Shown: positions 1-9,321 of the stretch, piece after piece
Position numbering within the stretch: position 1 is the first letter of the stretch
Layout of the letters: each line of letters opens with the position of its first letter
Source of the DNA: an uncultured Clostridia bacterium
GTDB taxonomy: Bacteria > Bacillota_A > Clostridia > TANB77 > CAG-508
Direction of reading: 5' to 3'
Assembly: GCA_934130705.1 (NCBI GenBank)
Contig: CAKOYL010000018.1
Location: forward strand, 1 to 14,397
Length of the DNA: 14,397 nt
Made by a program: the position numbers and the translations under genes
Notes under the pieces: generated by a model
The model's input: the letters and a program-made list of their open reading frames with translations, nothing else
Database searches by the model: none
Told to the model about the DNA's origin: nothing

Positions 1-1
1 T

Positions 2-77
2 GGCTCGATAGCTCAGTTGGTAGAGCAGGGGACTGAAAATCCCCGTGTCAGTGGTTCGATTCCACTTCGAGCCACCA
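2..77 (+). tRNA. tRNA-Phe (GAA), CCA encoded
   Basis: Complete 76-nt cloverleaf. The acceptor strands GGCTCGA (2-8) and TCGAGCC (67-73) pair fully. The D-arm GCTC...GAGC is present. The anticodon stem GGGGA/TCCCC (28-32, 40-44) encloses the loop CTGAAAA, whose anticodon GAA (35-37) reads Phe codons. The T-loop is TTCGATT. Discriminator A74 is followed by an encoded CCA (75-77). It is the only plus-strand gene in the first 8.8 kb and may be the last member of a tRNA cluster that starts left of the window. Confidence 0.97.
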
Positions 78-83
78 TTTATT

Positions 84-113
84 AGAAGTAGTTTTTCAAC
101 TACTTCTTTTTAT
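84..113 (+). terminator. Intrinsic terminator of tRNA-Phe
   Basis: A perfect 10-bp stem (84-93 with 98-107, AGAAGTAGTT/AACTACTTCT) with a TTTC loop is followed by a T-rich run (108-116). It closes the plus-strand tRNA unit. It lies just past the dprA stop, but the opposite strand lacks a U-tract, so it is a poor terminator for dprA. Confidence 0.88.
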
Positions 114-128
114 TTTCTAAATCTTTAT

Positions 129-995
129 CTATACAATTATATCACTATATGTCGTTACTAACTTAGCTCCCTGTTTAATCAAATCATTTGTACCAACCGA
201 ATTAATAGAATTGATATTTCCTGGAACCACGAAAACTTCTCTCCCTTGTTCTAATGCAAAATCAACAGTTATTAATGTTCCACTTTTTTCTTTAGCTTCA
301 ATTACAATAATTCCCTTGCTCATTCCACTAATAATTCTATTTCTAGCCGGAAAATTCATTTTATCAGGATTAGTTCCACATGGATATTCAGAAATAATAG
401 CCCCACCTCTTCTTATAATTGCATTTGCTAGTTCTATATTTTCTTTTGGATAAATCATATCCAAGCCATTTCCTAAAACCGCAACAGTTCTTCCTGTGGA
501 TAAACTTCCCAAATGTGCATAACTATCAACTCCTCTTGCTAATCCACTTACAATATTAATATTTTGTTTTGCAAGATTATAAGCAAAATATTTTGCAGCT
601 TTCTTGCCATATTCCGTACATTCTCTGCATCCAACAATTCCAATATTTTTAGAGTTCAATATTTCAATATTTCCTTTAACATATAAACTAACTGGTGGAT
701 CATAAATTTCTTTTAAAAGTTGTGGATAATTTTTTTCACATATGTTGATAATTTTTATATTATTTTCTTCCATATATTTTATATGATAATTTAATATTTT
801 TTCATTTTTAGAAATTATTATATCATTTGCAATTATTTCTCCTATTCCATTTATATTCATTAACTCTTCTTTTGTCAATTTATAAATTTTTTCTGGAGTT
901 TTATATAATTCCAATAATTTTAATTTTCTTTTGCTCCCTAAATTTTTAATTAAACTTAGCCATATCCAATATTTTTTATTTTCTAAATCTCCCAT
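129..995 (-). CDS. dprA: DNA-processing protein DprA (Smf), short form
   Basis: Predicted DprA/Smf, a cytoplasmic protein that binds incoming single-stranded DNA and loads RecA during natural transformation; it is also widespread in bacteria with no known competence. At 288 aa it has an N-terminal helical part with a helix-hairpin-helix-like segment (about 42-62, NINGIGEIIAND) and then the Rossmann-like DprA core (about 117-280). Family signatures are SGLARGVD (150-157), NFPARNRIISG (214-224), SGTLITVDFALEQG (238-251) and GTNDLIKQGA. The chain stops right after the core, so the C-terminal winged-helix domain of longer DprA proteins is absent; such short forms occur in Firmicutes. The ATG has a good AGGAGG site (1003-1010). 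It is last in the ligA-folD transcription direction, and the folD terminator lies immediately upstream with no space for a promoter between. The stop is TAG. Confidence 0.95.
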   Translation of the reverse strand: MGDLENKKYWIWLSLIKNLGSKRKLKLLELYKTPEKIYKLTKEELMNINGIGEIIANDIIISKNEKILNYHIKYMEENNIKIINICEKNYPQLLKEIYDPPVSLYVKGNIEILNSKNIGIVGCRECTEYGKKAAKYFAYNLAKQNINIVSGLARGVDSYAHLGSLSTGRTVAVLGNGLDMIYPKENIELANAIIRRGGAIISEYPCGTNPDKMNFPARNRIISGMSKGIIVIEAKEKSGTLITVDFALEQGREVFVVPGNINSINSVGTNDLIKQGAKLVTTYSDIIV

Positions 996-1023
996 AATTA
1001 TTTCCTCCTAAATTTTAAGTACC

Positions 1024-1050
1024 AAAAAAGGACACAATATACTGTGTCCC
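1024..1050 (-). terminator. Intrinsic terminator after folD
   Basis: On the minus strand, GGACACA/TGTGTCC arms (1043-1049 and 1030-1036) form a 7-bp stem followed by six Ts (1024-1029). It lies 28 nt past the folD stop and just before the dprA ribosome binding site. It may therefore be a partial terminator that lowers dprA expression. Confidence 0.85.
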
Positions 1051-1077
1051 ACATTAATATTTTTTTATTTTCTAGTC

Positions 1078-1935
1078 TCAGTCTATCATTCCATTTTGTC
1101 TTTTAGCTGCTTTTATCACATTATTCATAAGCATTGCTATTGTCATCGGTCCAACTCCCCCAGGGACCGGTGTTATATAACTTGCCTTTTCTTTTACATT
1201 TTCAAAATCCACATCTCCTGTGATTTTACCATTTTCTAATCTGTTTATTCCAACATCTATTATAACTGCATTTTCCTTTACCATATCAGCTGTTACAAAT
1301 TGTGCTTTTCCTATTGCTGATATTAATATGTCCGCTTCCCTTGCCTTTTCCGCCAAGTTCTGTGTTTTGGAATGACAAATTGTTACTGTTGCATTTTTAT
1401 TTAAACAACAATTCATTAATGGTTTTCCTACAATGTTGCTTCTTCCTAATATTACCACATTTTTTCCATTCAAGTCAATATTATATTCTTCAAACATTTT
1501 CATTATTCCATATGGTGTACATGATACAAAAGTATCTTGATTTAATACAAGTTTTCCAACATTTACTGGATTAAAACCATCTACATCTTTTTGAGGTGAT
1601 ATTGTTCTAAATGCCTCATTTATATCTAAATTTGCAGGTATTGGACTTTGTAGTAATATTCCATTTATTGTTTTATCTTGATTTAATTCTTCTATTAGTT
1701 TTATTAATTCTTTTTGTGTTGTATTTGTATTTAATAAATATTCTTTATATTCTATTCCTACATCTTCACAAGCTTTGCTTTTATTTCTAACATATACTTT
1801 TGATGCAGGGTCATCTCCAAGCATTATCACAGCTAGTTTTGGATTGATTTTTTTATTTTTTAACTCATCACATTCTATTTTTAAATTTGCTCTTATTTTT
1901 TTTGCTAATTCTTTTCCATCTATTATTATAACCAT
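1078..1935 (-). CDS. folD: Bifunctional methylene-THF dehydrogenase/cyclohydrolase FolD
   Basis: Converts 5,10-methylene-tetrahydrofolate to 10-formyl-tetrahydrofolate through two steps in the cytoplasm, feeding purine synthesis and initiator-tRNA formylation. The 285-aa length matches the family. The catalytic Tyr/Lys motif is YVRNK (Y48, K52), and the substrate-pocket segment KDVDGFNP is at 116-123. The nucleotide-binding Rossmann segment is VVILGRSNIVGKP (160-172), followed by ADILISAIGK and VIIDVGIN. The C-terminal signature ITPVPGGVGPMT is at 254-265. The conserved LLQLPLP stretch appears here as LLQSPIP (94-100), a mild variation. The ATG at 1935 has an AGAGG site 7 nt upstream. It begins 22 nt after the small 80-aa gene, so it is probably in the same operon as ligA and the two unknown genes. 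The stop is TGA, showing the standard code. Confidence 0.97.
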   Translation of the reverse strand: MVIIIDGKELAKKIRANLKIECDELKNKKINPKLAVIMLGDDPASKVYVRNKSKACEDVGIEYKEYLLNTNTTQKELIKLIEELNQDKTINGILLQSPIPANLDINEAFRTISPQKDVDGFNPVNVGKLVLNQDTFVSCTPYGIMKMFEEYNIDLNGKNVVILGRSNIVGKPLMNCCLNKNATVTICHSKTQNLAEKAREADILISAIGKAQFVTADMVKENAVIIDVGINRLENGKITGDVDFENVKEKASYITPVPGGVGPMTIAMLMNNVIKAAKRQNGMID

Positions 1936-1957
1936 ATTAATACCTCTTTAATTTTTA

Positions 1958-2200
1958 TTAATCATTTATAATTTTATATTCAATATCTTCCATATTAGGA
2001 AACATTTCTCTAACCCTTTTTAATGTTAACATTGACATTTTAGGTTGTGGATTTTTTGGATGGTCAGATAATAATTTTTGTGTATAACAATTTGGGGCTG
2101 TTTTAAATAATAAATATCTATTTCTCACATATGTGTAAAATATTTGATAACCATTATTTAAATCTTCCCACATCATTTCAAATGTATATTTTTCTTCCAT
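1958..2200 (-). CDS. Hypothetical protein, 80 aa
   Basis: Family not recognised. The 80-aa protein is rich in aromatic residues in its first half (FEMMWEDLNNGYQIFYTY), then basic, and ends acidic. It has no signal peptide or membrane segment, so it is likely a small cytoplasmic protein. Coding is supported by a clean AAGGAGT site 4-10 nt before the ATG, by lysine/asparagine-rich codon use like its neighbours, and by tight packing: 11 nt after the upstream coiled-coil gene and 22 nt before folD. The pattern of a small domain with GYQIFYTYVRNRYLLFK suggests a compact beta-hairpin fold, but that is a guess. Confidence 0.75.
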   Translation of the reverse strand: MEEKYTFEMMWEDLNNGYQIFYTYVRNRYLLFKTAPNCYTQKLLSDHPKNPQPKMSMLTLKRVREMFPNMEDIEYKIIND

Positions 2201-2211
2201 GATTACTCCTT

Positions 2212-3030
2212 TTATATTAATAAATCTCCTGGTAATTCTTGTATTTGATTCTCATTTTGTTCCTCTTTTTGTTCTGCTTGTTCTTTTAATACATTTTCTA
2301 CATATTCTTTTTGTTCTTCTAAACTTTTACCTGAGTCTAAATCTTGTCTAAAAACTTCTTTGTCTGATAAATGCTTTTCTTCTTGAATTGAATCAATATC
2401 TTTATTTTCACCTTTTTCTTCAAATTTTCTAATATACTCTTCGTATAATCCATTAATTTCGTTTTTCAAATTTTCTTCATCGTTTTTTAACAAATTCAAT
2501 ATGTCTTCAGCTTTTCTAGTTTTAATTCCATAAATATATTCATTTACTTTTTCGTTTATTTGTTCAATTCTTTCATTACTATATCCTCTAAAATCTAATA
2601 ATCTATTTTGATAATTTTGTACATTTTTTAAAGAATTTTCTGTTAAATTAATTAACTGACTTGTTCTTTGATTATTATTCAAATCAATTTCTGATATCAC
2701 CATTTCATCTTTATTACTTTCTTCTTTTTTTATCTCATTATCAACTTCACTTTGTAAATTTTGTAAAGCTAAATAAGTTTGTTCTATTTCATCACTTTTT
2801 CTCAAGTCACCTATATTATTTATTTCAGCTTTTAACTCATCAAACTTTCCTTGAATATATGTTTTTGCATTCTCTAATTCACTTTCAGGAATACTACTAG
2901 CATATATTCTAAAAATTTCATTAAAATCTTTTCTTATAGTATCTACCACTCCTTGCGGAATACTATCTCTATGTTGTATTTCTGTTAAACACCTTCTTTT
3001 TAATTCTTCGTTTTTCTCTTCTCTTTCCAT
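2212..3030 (-). CDS. Acidic coiled-coil protein of unknown function
   Basis: Family not recognised. The 272-aa protein is dominated by Glu, Lys, Asn and Gln with long heptad-like stretches (roughly 55-110 and 120-205), suggesting extended coiled coils. The last 60 residues are very acidic and Gln/Glu-rich (EQKEEQNENQIQE). No signal peptide or membrane segment is visible, so it is expected to be cytoplasmic and possibly a scaffold. The ATG at 3030 is preceded by an AGGAGA site about 7-12 nt upstream. The stop TAA lies within the ribosome-binding spacer of the next gene, so translation may be coupled to the 80-aa product. Upstream is the nested palindrome at the ligA end with no promoter in the gap, so transcription probably reads through from ligA. 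Confidence 0.75.
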   Translation of the reverse strand: MEREEKNEELKRRCLTEIQHRDSIPQGVVDTIRKDFNEIFRIYASSIPESELENAKTYIQGKFDELKAEINNIGDLRKSDEIEQTYLALQNLQSEVDNEIKKEESNKDEMVISEIDLNNNQRTSQLINLTENSLKNVQNYQNRLLDFRGYSNERIEQINEKVNEYIYGIKTRKAEDILNLLKNDEENLKNEINGLYEEYIRKFEEKGENKDIDSIQEEKHLSDKEVFRQDLDSGKSLEEQKEYVENVLKEQAEQKEEQNENQIQELPGDLLI

Positions 3031-3054
3031 ATAAATTCTCCTATCTTCCTTCTC

Positions 3055-5209
<2,155 letters not shown>

Positions 5210-5219
<10 letters not shown>

Positions 5220-5240
5220 GGAATTTTTAAAAATTCCTTT
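5210..5240 (-). terminator. Intrinsic terminator of the sortase gene
   Basis: A 24-nt perfect palindrome (5217-5240, AAAGGAATTTTT followed by its complement) is followed on the minus strand by a T-rich tail. It lies 10 nt after the sortase stop. Confidence 0.8.
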
Positions 5241-5250
5241 ACTTTATTTT

Positions 5251-5934
5251 CTAATCTTGTTTTGCAAAGATAATTGTTCTTTGATCATTACTTGCATCTG
5301 TACAAGTTGACAATGTTATTTCAGCTTTTCCTGCTGTATCTCTATCATAGAATGATGTATCCGAATCTGAAGCTTCAAATTTATTATATATTGTGTATGT
5401 TATACTTGTTCCTCTGTAATCTGTTATATAAACTTTATCTCCAATAGATAATTTCTTTAAATTTGAGAAAAATAATCCATTTCTATAATTATGTCCTATT
5501 ATTACAGTATTTCCTGGTTGATTTACGCTATCTCCACTTGGATATAATGCTACTATTGATGTTGCTAAAGATTGTGTTGATAATTTTTCTAATATAGGAT
5601 ATTCTAAATTAATTTTTGGAATTTTCATTGTTCCAACCGTTGTATATCCTTTAAATGTTTTTTTAGAACCAGTACTTGAACTGCTTCCTCCATTTGTAGG
5701 TGTTTCATCTAAACCATCTAAAGTTGCATTTGTTTCTTCTTGAGTATTATTTCCTTCTTGATTATCTCCTGTAGTTACATCACTTTGATAATTTTCAACA
5801 AAATCAGATGCTTGTTTTGTTGTAAAATATTTTTGATAATAGTCATAACCTAAAAATCCAAGTAATATAACTATTGCTACAATAACTATAATCAATATTA
5901 TTGTTAATACTTTACTATATTTACTTTCAAACAT
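5251..5934 (-). CDS. Sortase family protein (membrane-anchored transpeptidase)
   Basis: Cysteine transpeptidase expected to attach LPXTG-type proteins to the cell wall or to build pili. The 227-aa protein has a short basic N-terminus, one hydrophobic signal-anchor (about 10-29), and a Ser/Thr/Asn/Gly-rich extracellular linker (about 50-92). The sortase beta-barrel starts near TVGTMKIPKINLEYPI (99-114). The catalytic triad is visible: H148 in IIGHNY, C211 in TLSTC and R219 in NDQR. The TLSTC pattern and overall size fit class D- or B-like sortases; the class is not certain. A GGAGG site lies 9-13 nt before the ATG. It is a single-gene unit with its own promoter and terminator, and no LPXTG substrate is encoded in the window. 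Confidence 0.93.
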   Translation of the reverse strand: MFESKYSKVLTIILIIVIVAIVILLGFLGYDYYQKYFTTKQASDFVENYQSDVTTGDNQEGNNTQEETNATLDGLDETPTNGGSSSSTGSKKTFKGYTTVGTMKIPKINLEYPILEKLSTQSLATSIVALYPSGDSVNQPGNTVIIGHNYRNGLFFSNLKKLSIGDKVYITDYRGTSITYTIYNKFEASDSDTSFYDRDTAGKAEITLSTCTDASNDQRTIIFAKQD

Positions 5935-5968
5935 AACTTTTACCTCCGTACTTTTACTCTATGCATTT

Positions 5969-5997
5969 ATTATAACATATTTTCTTTTGTTTTACAA
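5969..5997 (-). promoter_or_regulatory. Promoter for the sortase gene
   Basis: -35 TTGTAA (5992-5997), a 17-bp spacer, and a perfect -10 TATAAT (5969-5974) on the minus strand, 35 nt ahead of the sortase ATG. Confidence 0.75.
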
Positions 5998-6025
5998 TTA
6001 TTTAAAGTATTTTTATATATATAAT

Positions 6026-6370
6026 TTATACAATTTTATCTCCAAATTTTGCACCTGCTAAAACATGAAAATGTAAATGCATTACTTCCTGTCCAGCATC
6101 TCTTCCACAGTTTACAATTACTCTATACCCATTATCTTTAAATCCCTTTTCTTCTGCTATTTTATTTATAACTCCATATATTTTTCCAACTATAGCTTCA
6201 TCTTCTTTTTTCATATGTGCTAATGATTCTATATGTTTTTTTGGTATTACTAATATATGAATTGGTGCTGCTGGATTTATATCATTAAATGCTAGTATGT
6301 CTTCATCTTCATATACTTTTTTTGAAGGAATTTCTCCTTTTATTATTTTGCAAAATAAACAATCTTCCAT
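6026..6370 (-). CDS. HIT-family nucleotide hydrolase (HINT-like)
   Basis: Small purine-nucleotide phosphoramidase or nucleotidyl-phosphate hydrolase of the HINT branch, cytoplasmic and usually a homodimer. The 114-aa length is typical. The histidine triad HLHFHVL (H98, H100, H102) is intact. C4 and C7 (CLFC) with H46 and a triad histidine could form the zinc site found in many bacterial members. Other signatures are IIKGEIPS (9-16), NPAAPIHILVIPK (32-44) and NCGRDAGQEV (87-96). HINT enzymes hydrolyse aminoacyl-adenylates, which suits its place directly after alaS. The ribosome binding site (AAAGGAAG) resembles that of alaS. The alaS terminator ends only about 16 nt upstream, so no separate promoter is apparent. 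Confidence 0.95.
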   Translation of the reverse strand: MEDCLFCKIIKGEIPSKKVYEDEDILAFNDINPAAPIHILVIPKKHIESLAHMKKEDEAIVGKIYGVINKIAEEKGFKDNGYRVIVNCGRDAGQEVMHLHFHVLAGAKFGDKIV

Positions 6371-6386
6371 TTTTTATCTTCCTTTC

Positions 6387-6415
6387 AAAAAGGGAAAATA
6401 GTTGGATTTTCCCTT
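6387..6415 (-). terminator. Intrinsic terminator between alaS and the HIT gene
   Basis: On the minus strand, GGGAAAAT/ATTTTCCC (6406-6413 with 6392-6399) forms a stem followed by TTTTT (6387-6391). It begins 8 nt after the alaS stop and ends next to the ribosome binding site of the HIT gene. Confidence 0.85.
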
Positions 6416-6422
6416 CTTCTTT

Positions 6423-8180
6423 TTATTTTTCAATAACTGCTTTTATTCTTCTAACTCCTGCAGAACTTGCTTCTTCTTTTTTTATTTTGAATTTTCCAAT
6501 TTCACTTGTGTTTTTTACATGAGGTCCACCACATAGTTCTTTTGATACATTTCCTATTGAATATACTGTTACTATGTCTGGATATTTTTCTATAAACATA
6601 CATTCAGCTCCTGATTTTACAGCTTCCTCTTTTGGCATTTCTTCTACTGTTACGGGAAGAGCTTCTTTAATCCATTCATTTACTAAATCCTCTGTTTTTT
6701 GTTTTTCTTCATCTGTTAATTTGTGGTCACAGTTGAAGTCAAATCTCATTCTTTCTGTTGTTATGTTTGAACCTCTTTGATGCGTTTCTGGTCCTAATAC
6801 TACTTTTAATGCTGCATTTAAAAGATGTGTTGCTGTATGATATGCTATTGTTGTATCATTTTGTTCAGCAAGTCCTCCTTTAAATTTTTGTTCTGAACCT
6901 AGTCTTGATTTTTCTTGGTGAGCTTTGAATAATTCATCAAATTCTTTCATGTCAACAGTCATTCCACTTTCCTTTGCTAGTTCACTTGTAACTTCTGGTG
7001 GGAATCCGTATGTATCATATAATTTAAATACAACTTTTCCTTCTATTTTATCTTTTCCAGATTGTTTTGCTCTATTCATTTCTTTTTCAAATTCTTTTTC
7101 ACCATGTGCTAGTGTTTTTACAAATTTATCTTTTTCTTCAATTATTACATTTTTTATTGTTTCTGCATTCTTTTCTAGTTCTGGGTACATTTCTTTTAGG
7201 TTTTCTACATTGATATCTATTAATGTTGATATTTCATCTAGATTGATCTGTAGTTTATTCATATGTCTAACCATTCTACGTATTAATCTTCTTAAGATAT
7301 AACCTCTATCTACATTACTTGGTCTACCACCATCAGATATTATCATCATGCTTGAACGTAAGTGTTCTGCGATTATTCTTCTGCTTTCTATATTATCTAT
7401 TTTTTGTAATTCTGATAGTTTGTCCATTACTGGTGTAAATAATTCTGTATCAAATGGTGTTTCTTTTCCTTGTAATAGCATTGTCATTCTTTCTAGCCCT
7501 AGTCCAGTATCAACATTTCTTTGTGATAATTTTGAATAATTTCCATCTTTGTCTTTAAAATATTCCATAAAAACATTATTCCATATTTCAACATATTTAC
7601 CACAATCACAACTTGGTTGACAATCTGGTCCACATGCCGGTTTTCCTGTATCGTAGAACATTTCTGTATCTGGTCCACATGGTCCTTCTTCTCCTGCTAT
7701 CCACCAGTTGTCATCTTTCCCATAATAATAAATGTGACCATCTAATATTCCTGCTTTTTTCCAACATTCTGCTGCAACTGTGTCTTTTGCACAATCTTCA
7801 TCTCCTGCAAAAACTGTTACAGATAATTTTTCTACTGGAATTTGTAATTCTTTTGTTAGGAAATCAAAGCTCATTTGAATTGATTCTTCTTTAAAGTAAT
7901 CTCCTAATGACCAGTTTCCTAGCATTTCAAAATATGTTAAATGTCTATTGTCTCCAACTTCTTCTATATCATTTGTTCTTACACATTTTTGGTAGTCTGT
8001 TAGTCTTGTTCCTGATGGGTGTTTTTCTCCTAATAGATATGGTACTAATGGTTGCATTCCTGCTGTTGTGAATAATACTGATGGGTCGTTTTCTGGTATT
8101 AATGGTGCTGATGGTATTATTGTGTGTCCATGTTCTTTAAAAAAGTTTAAATATTTATTTCTTATTTCTATTGCTTTCAT
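6423..8180 (-). CDS. alaS: Alanyl-tRNA synthetase, short form
   Basis: Class II synthetase charging tRNA-Ala. The aminoacylation core is clear: FTTAGMQPLVPYL (37-49), RHLTYFEMLGNWSLGDYF (79-96), GEEGPCGPDTEMFYDTG (163-179), NTGLGLER-like VDTGLGLERM (223-232). The editing site is present: HTATH (H448, H452) and CGGPHV (C550, H554). At 585 aa it is about 290 aa shorter than the usual 870-880. It lacks the beta-barrel part that normally precedes HxxxH (the segment with a PFYAESGGQ-type motif), and it ends right after the editing domain, so the C-terminal C-Ala/DHHA1 domain is missing. No remnant lies downstream; a terminator follows 8 nt later, so this is a natural architecture, not a frameshift. 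A Cys-rich insertion (183-193) is unusual. The compact form resembles AlaRS of candidate-phyla bacteria, from memory. The leader is too short for a T-box. Confidence 0.96.
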   Translation of the reverse strand: MKAIEIRNKYLNFFKEHGHTIIPSAPLIPENDPSVLFTTAGMQPLVPYLLGEKHPSGTRLTDYQKCVRTNDIEEVGDNRHLTYFEMLGNWSLGDYFKEESIQMSFDFLTKELQIPVEKLSVTVFAGDEDCAKDTVAAECWKKAGILDGHIYYYGKDDNWWIAGEEGPCGPDTEMFYDTGKPACGPDCQPSCDCGKYVEIWNNVFMEYFKDKDGNYSKLSQRNVDTGLGLERMTMLLQGKETPFDTELFTPVMDKLSELQKIDNIESRRIIAEHLRSSMMIISDGGRPSNVDRGYILRRLIRRMVRHMNKLQINLDEISTLIDINVENLKEMYPELEKNAETIKNVIIEEKDKFVKTLAHGEKEFEKEMNRAKQSGKDKIEGKVVFKLYDTYGFPPEVTSELAKESGMTVDMKEFDELFKAHQEKSRLGSEQKFKGGLAEQNDTTIAYHTATHLLNAALKVVLGPETHQRGSNITTERMRFDFNCDHKLTDEEKQKTEDLVNEWIKEALPVTVEEMPKEEAVKSGAECMFIEKYPDIVTVYSIGNVSKELCGGPHVKNTSEIGKFKIKKEEASSAGVRRIKAVIEK

Positions 8181-8248
8181 TTTATTCTTCCTTTCTATAT
8201 GACTAGTTATAATTTTTATATAGCCTTTTCTCTTTTTTTATGTTTTTG

Positions 8249-8277
8249 ATTATACTTCATTTTTGTGTAAAAATCAA
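8249..8277 (-). promoter_or_regulatory. Promoter for alaS
   Basis: -35 TTGATT (8272-8277), 17-bp spacer, -10 TATAAT (8249-8254). The leader to the alaS ATG is only about 60 nt, which leaves no room for a T-box riboswitch. Confidence 0.8.
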
Positions 8278-8291
8278 GTAGTAGATATTGA

Positions 8292-8340
8292 AAAATACCC
8301 CAAAATCAAAACATATTACATTTTGGTTTTAGGGTATTTT
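8292..8340 (-). terminator. Terminator of the 141-aa gene
   Basis: A 20-bp stem (8292-8311 with 8321-8340), interrupted only by one G-U pair and one C-A mismatch on the minus strand, is followed by a T-rich stretch. It lies 18 nt past the gene's stop. The AAAATACCC outer part is strong. Confidence 0.8.
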
Positions 8341-8357
8341 AAGTATTGATAAAAAAG

Positions 8358-8783
8358 TTATTCTAACATTTTTATCAGGACCTCTGAGTCTTGAATTGCA
8401 TTGCCAAGAACTTTCATCTGAAATTCTAATTCACTAACATTGACAATTATATTTTTTTCCTCTATTCCCATGTCAATGGATTTTTTCAATTTGCATCCAA
8501 TTCTGAATGATTGACAATCAAAAGTTCTAAACTCATGATTTTTCCAATCATCTGGTAAATTAACATTAAAACTAAAATCTGCTTGTTCATAGCCTTTAAA
8601 TTCTCTACGTCTTAATATATAAATTATATCATGACTTATCTCTAGAGCTATATTCTGCGCTTCCTTTAGTTTATTTAAATATTCTTGTTTTTCCTTTGTG
8701 AAAGTTCTTGTTCTCACTTCTTCAGCATGTATCTTTATATGCCGTAAGAAATGATCCGCTTGTTCTAAAGACATTTTTTCCAT
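8358..8783 (-). CDS. Hypothetical protein, 141 aa
   Basis: Family not recognised. The N-terminal half (1-60) looks like two or three amphipathic helices rich in Glu, Lys and Arg (HFLRHIKIHAEEVRTRTF, then a Lys/Glu helix). The second half carries a probable beta region (QADFSFNVNLPDDW, then RTFDCQSFRIGCKLKK) and a closing helix. Two Cys (C90, C97) sit in this middle part. No signal or membrane segment is seen. The start is well supported by an AGAGGAGG site and a near-ideal promoter at 8815-8843. It diverges from the helix-turn-helix/coiled-coil operon across a 174-bp gap, so the helix-turn-helix protein could control both sides. It has its own terminator, so it is a single-gene unit. Confidence 0.8.
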   Translation of the reverse strand: MEKMSLEQADHFLRHIKIHAEEVRTRTFTKEKQEYLNKLKEAQNIALEISHDIIYILRRREFKGYEQADFSFNVNLPDDWKNHEFRTFDCQSFRIGCKLKKSIDMGIEEKNIIVNVSELEFQMKVLGNAIQDSEVLIKMLE

Positions 8784-8814
8784 ATTGTTATCCTCCTCTG
8801 AGCTTTATATTTTT

Positions 8815-8843
8815 ATTATACACCATTTTTCCACTTTTTTCAA
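8815..8843 (-). promoter_or_regulatory. Promoter for the 141-aa gene
   Basis: -35 TTGAAA (8838-8843), 17-bp spacer, perfect -10 TATAAT (8815-8820) on the minus strand, followed by a 25-nt leader with AGAGGAGG. Confidence 0.82.
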
Positions 8844-8870
8844 CAACTTTATCTTTATATTAACATAAAA

Positions 8871-8899
8871 TTGATTTTTTTACTTATTTATGCTATAAT
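8871..8899 (+). promoter_or_regulatory. Promoter for the HTH/coiled-coil operon
   Basis: -35 TTGATT (8871-8876), 17-bp spacer, extended -10 TGCTATAAT (TATAAT at 8894-8899). It diverges from the minus-strand promoter 28 bp away. Confidence 0.82.
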
Positions 8900-8917
8900 A
8901 ATTTTGTAACTATTTAT

Positions 8918-8945
8918 TAGCCAAAGATTCTGGCTATAGTCAGAA
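8918..8945 (+). promoter_or_regulatory. Dyad in operon leader, possible operator
   Basis: TAGCCA (8918-8923) and TGGCTA (8931-8936) form a 6-bp inverted repeat with a 7-nt gap. It overlaps a second imperfect palindrome, CTGGCTATAGTCAG (8930-8943). Both lie between the predicted transcription start and the AAGGAGG of the small helix-turn-helix gene. It could be an operator for that protein or a leader hairpin. Confidence 0.4.
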
Positions 8946-8957
8946 AAAGGAGGTCTT

Positions 8958-9302
8958 ATGACACAATCAAAAACTTCTGAGCGGGTAAAGCTTATGAAAG
9001 AACATTTTTTAGAATACCGTCTATCCGGTAAATCAATTGCAGAAATAGCAAAAATTTTCAAAGTTTCTATTTGGTCCATTTATGATAATTTGGAGTCAAT
9101 CGCAAAAAATAATAATATGACTAGAGATGAATTACTTTATCAAAGTCATAAAAAACACACTGTTAGTTCATCTTCTAAAACAGTACAAAAAACAAAGGAA
9201 CACATATCTCCAAAAGAATTACAAAAAAGCTTTTCAGATATGTTAATCATTGCAGATGATATCATAAAAAAAATTGATGAAGAATTAAAATACTTTGAAT
9301 AA
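8958..9302 (+). CDS. Small helix-turn-helix protein
   Basis: The 114-aa protein has a clear helix-turn-helix near the N-terminus (about 22-46: LSGKSIAEIAKIFKVS, then SIYDNLESIA), similar to the helix-turn-helix of sigma-like and resolvase-type DNA-binding proteins. A polar Ser/Lys linker (66-82) follows, then a C-terminal amphipathic helix (ADDIIKKIDEELKYFE) that may mediate oligomerisation. It is probably a DNA-binding regulator or adaptor. The start has an AAGGAGG site 6 nt upstream. The next gene starts 19 nt after its stop, so the two form an operon, and the neighbour also begins with a helix-turn-helix-like segment followed by a coiled coil. The target is unknown; the divergent promoter region is the obvious candidate. 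Confidence 0.85.
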   Translation: MTQSKTSERVKLMKEHFLEYRLSGKSIAEIAKIFKVSIWSIYDNLESIAKNNNMTRDELLYQSHKKHTVSSSSKTVQKTKEHISPKELQKSFSDMLIIADDIIKKIDEELKYFE

Positions 9303-9321
9303 CAAAAGGAGAACTAATCAT

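Noticed and set aside
6925..7302. Plus-strand 125-codon frame opposite alaS
   Set aside because: Antisense shadow of alaS; Ser/Phe/Ile-rich and without start signals.
8181..8248. T-box riboswitch before alaS
   Set aside because: The leader from the predicted start to the ATG is about 60 nt and shows no T-box core or specifier stem.
8888..9079. Minus-strand 63-codon frame over the helix-turn-helix gene start
   Set aside because: It overlaps the plus-strand promoter and a better supported gene; no ribosome binding site is seen.
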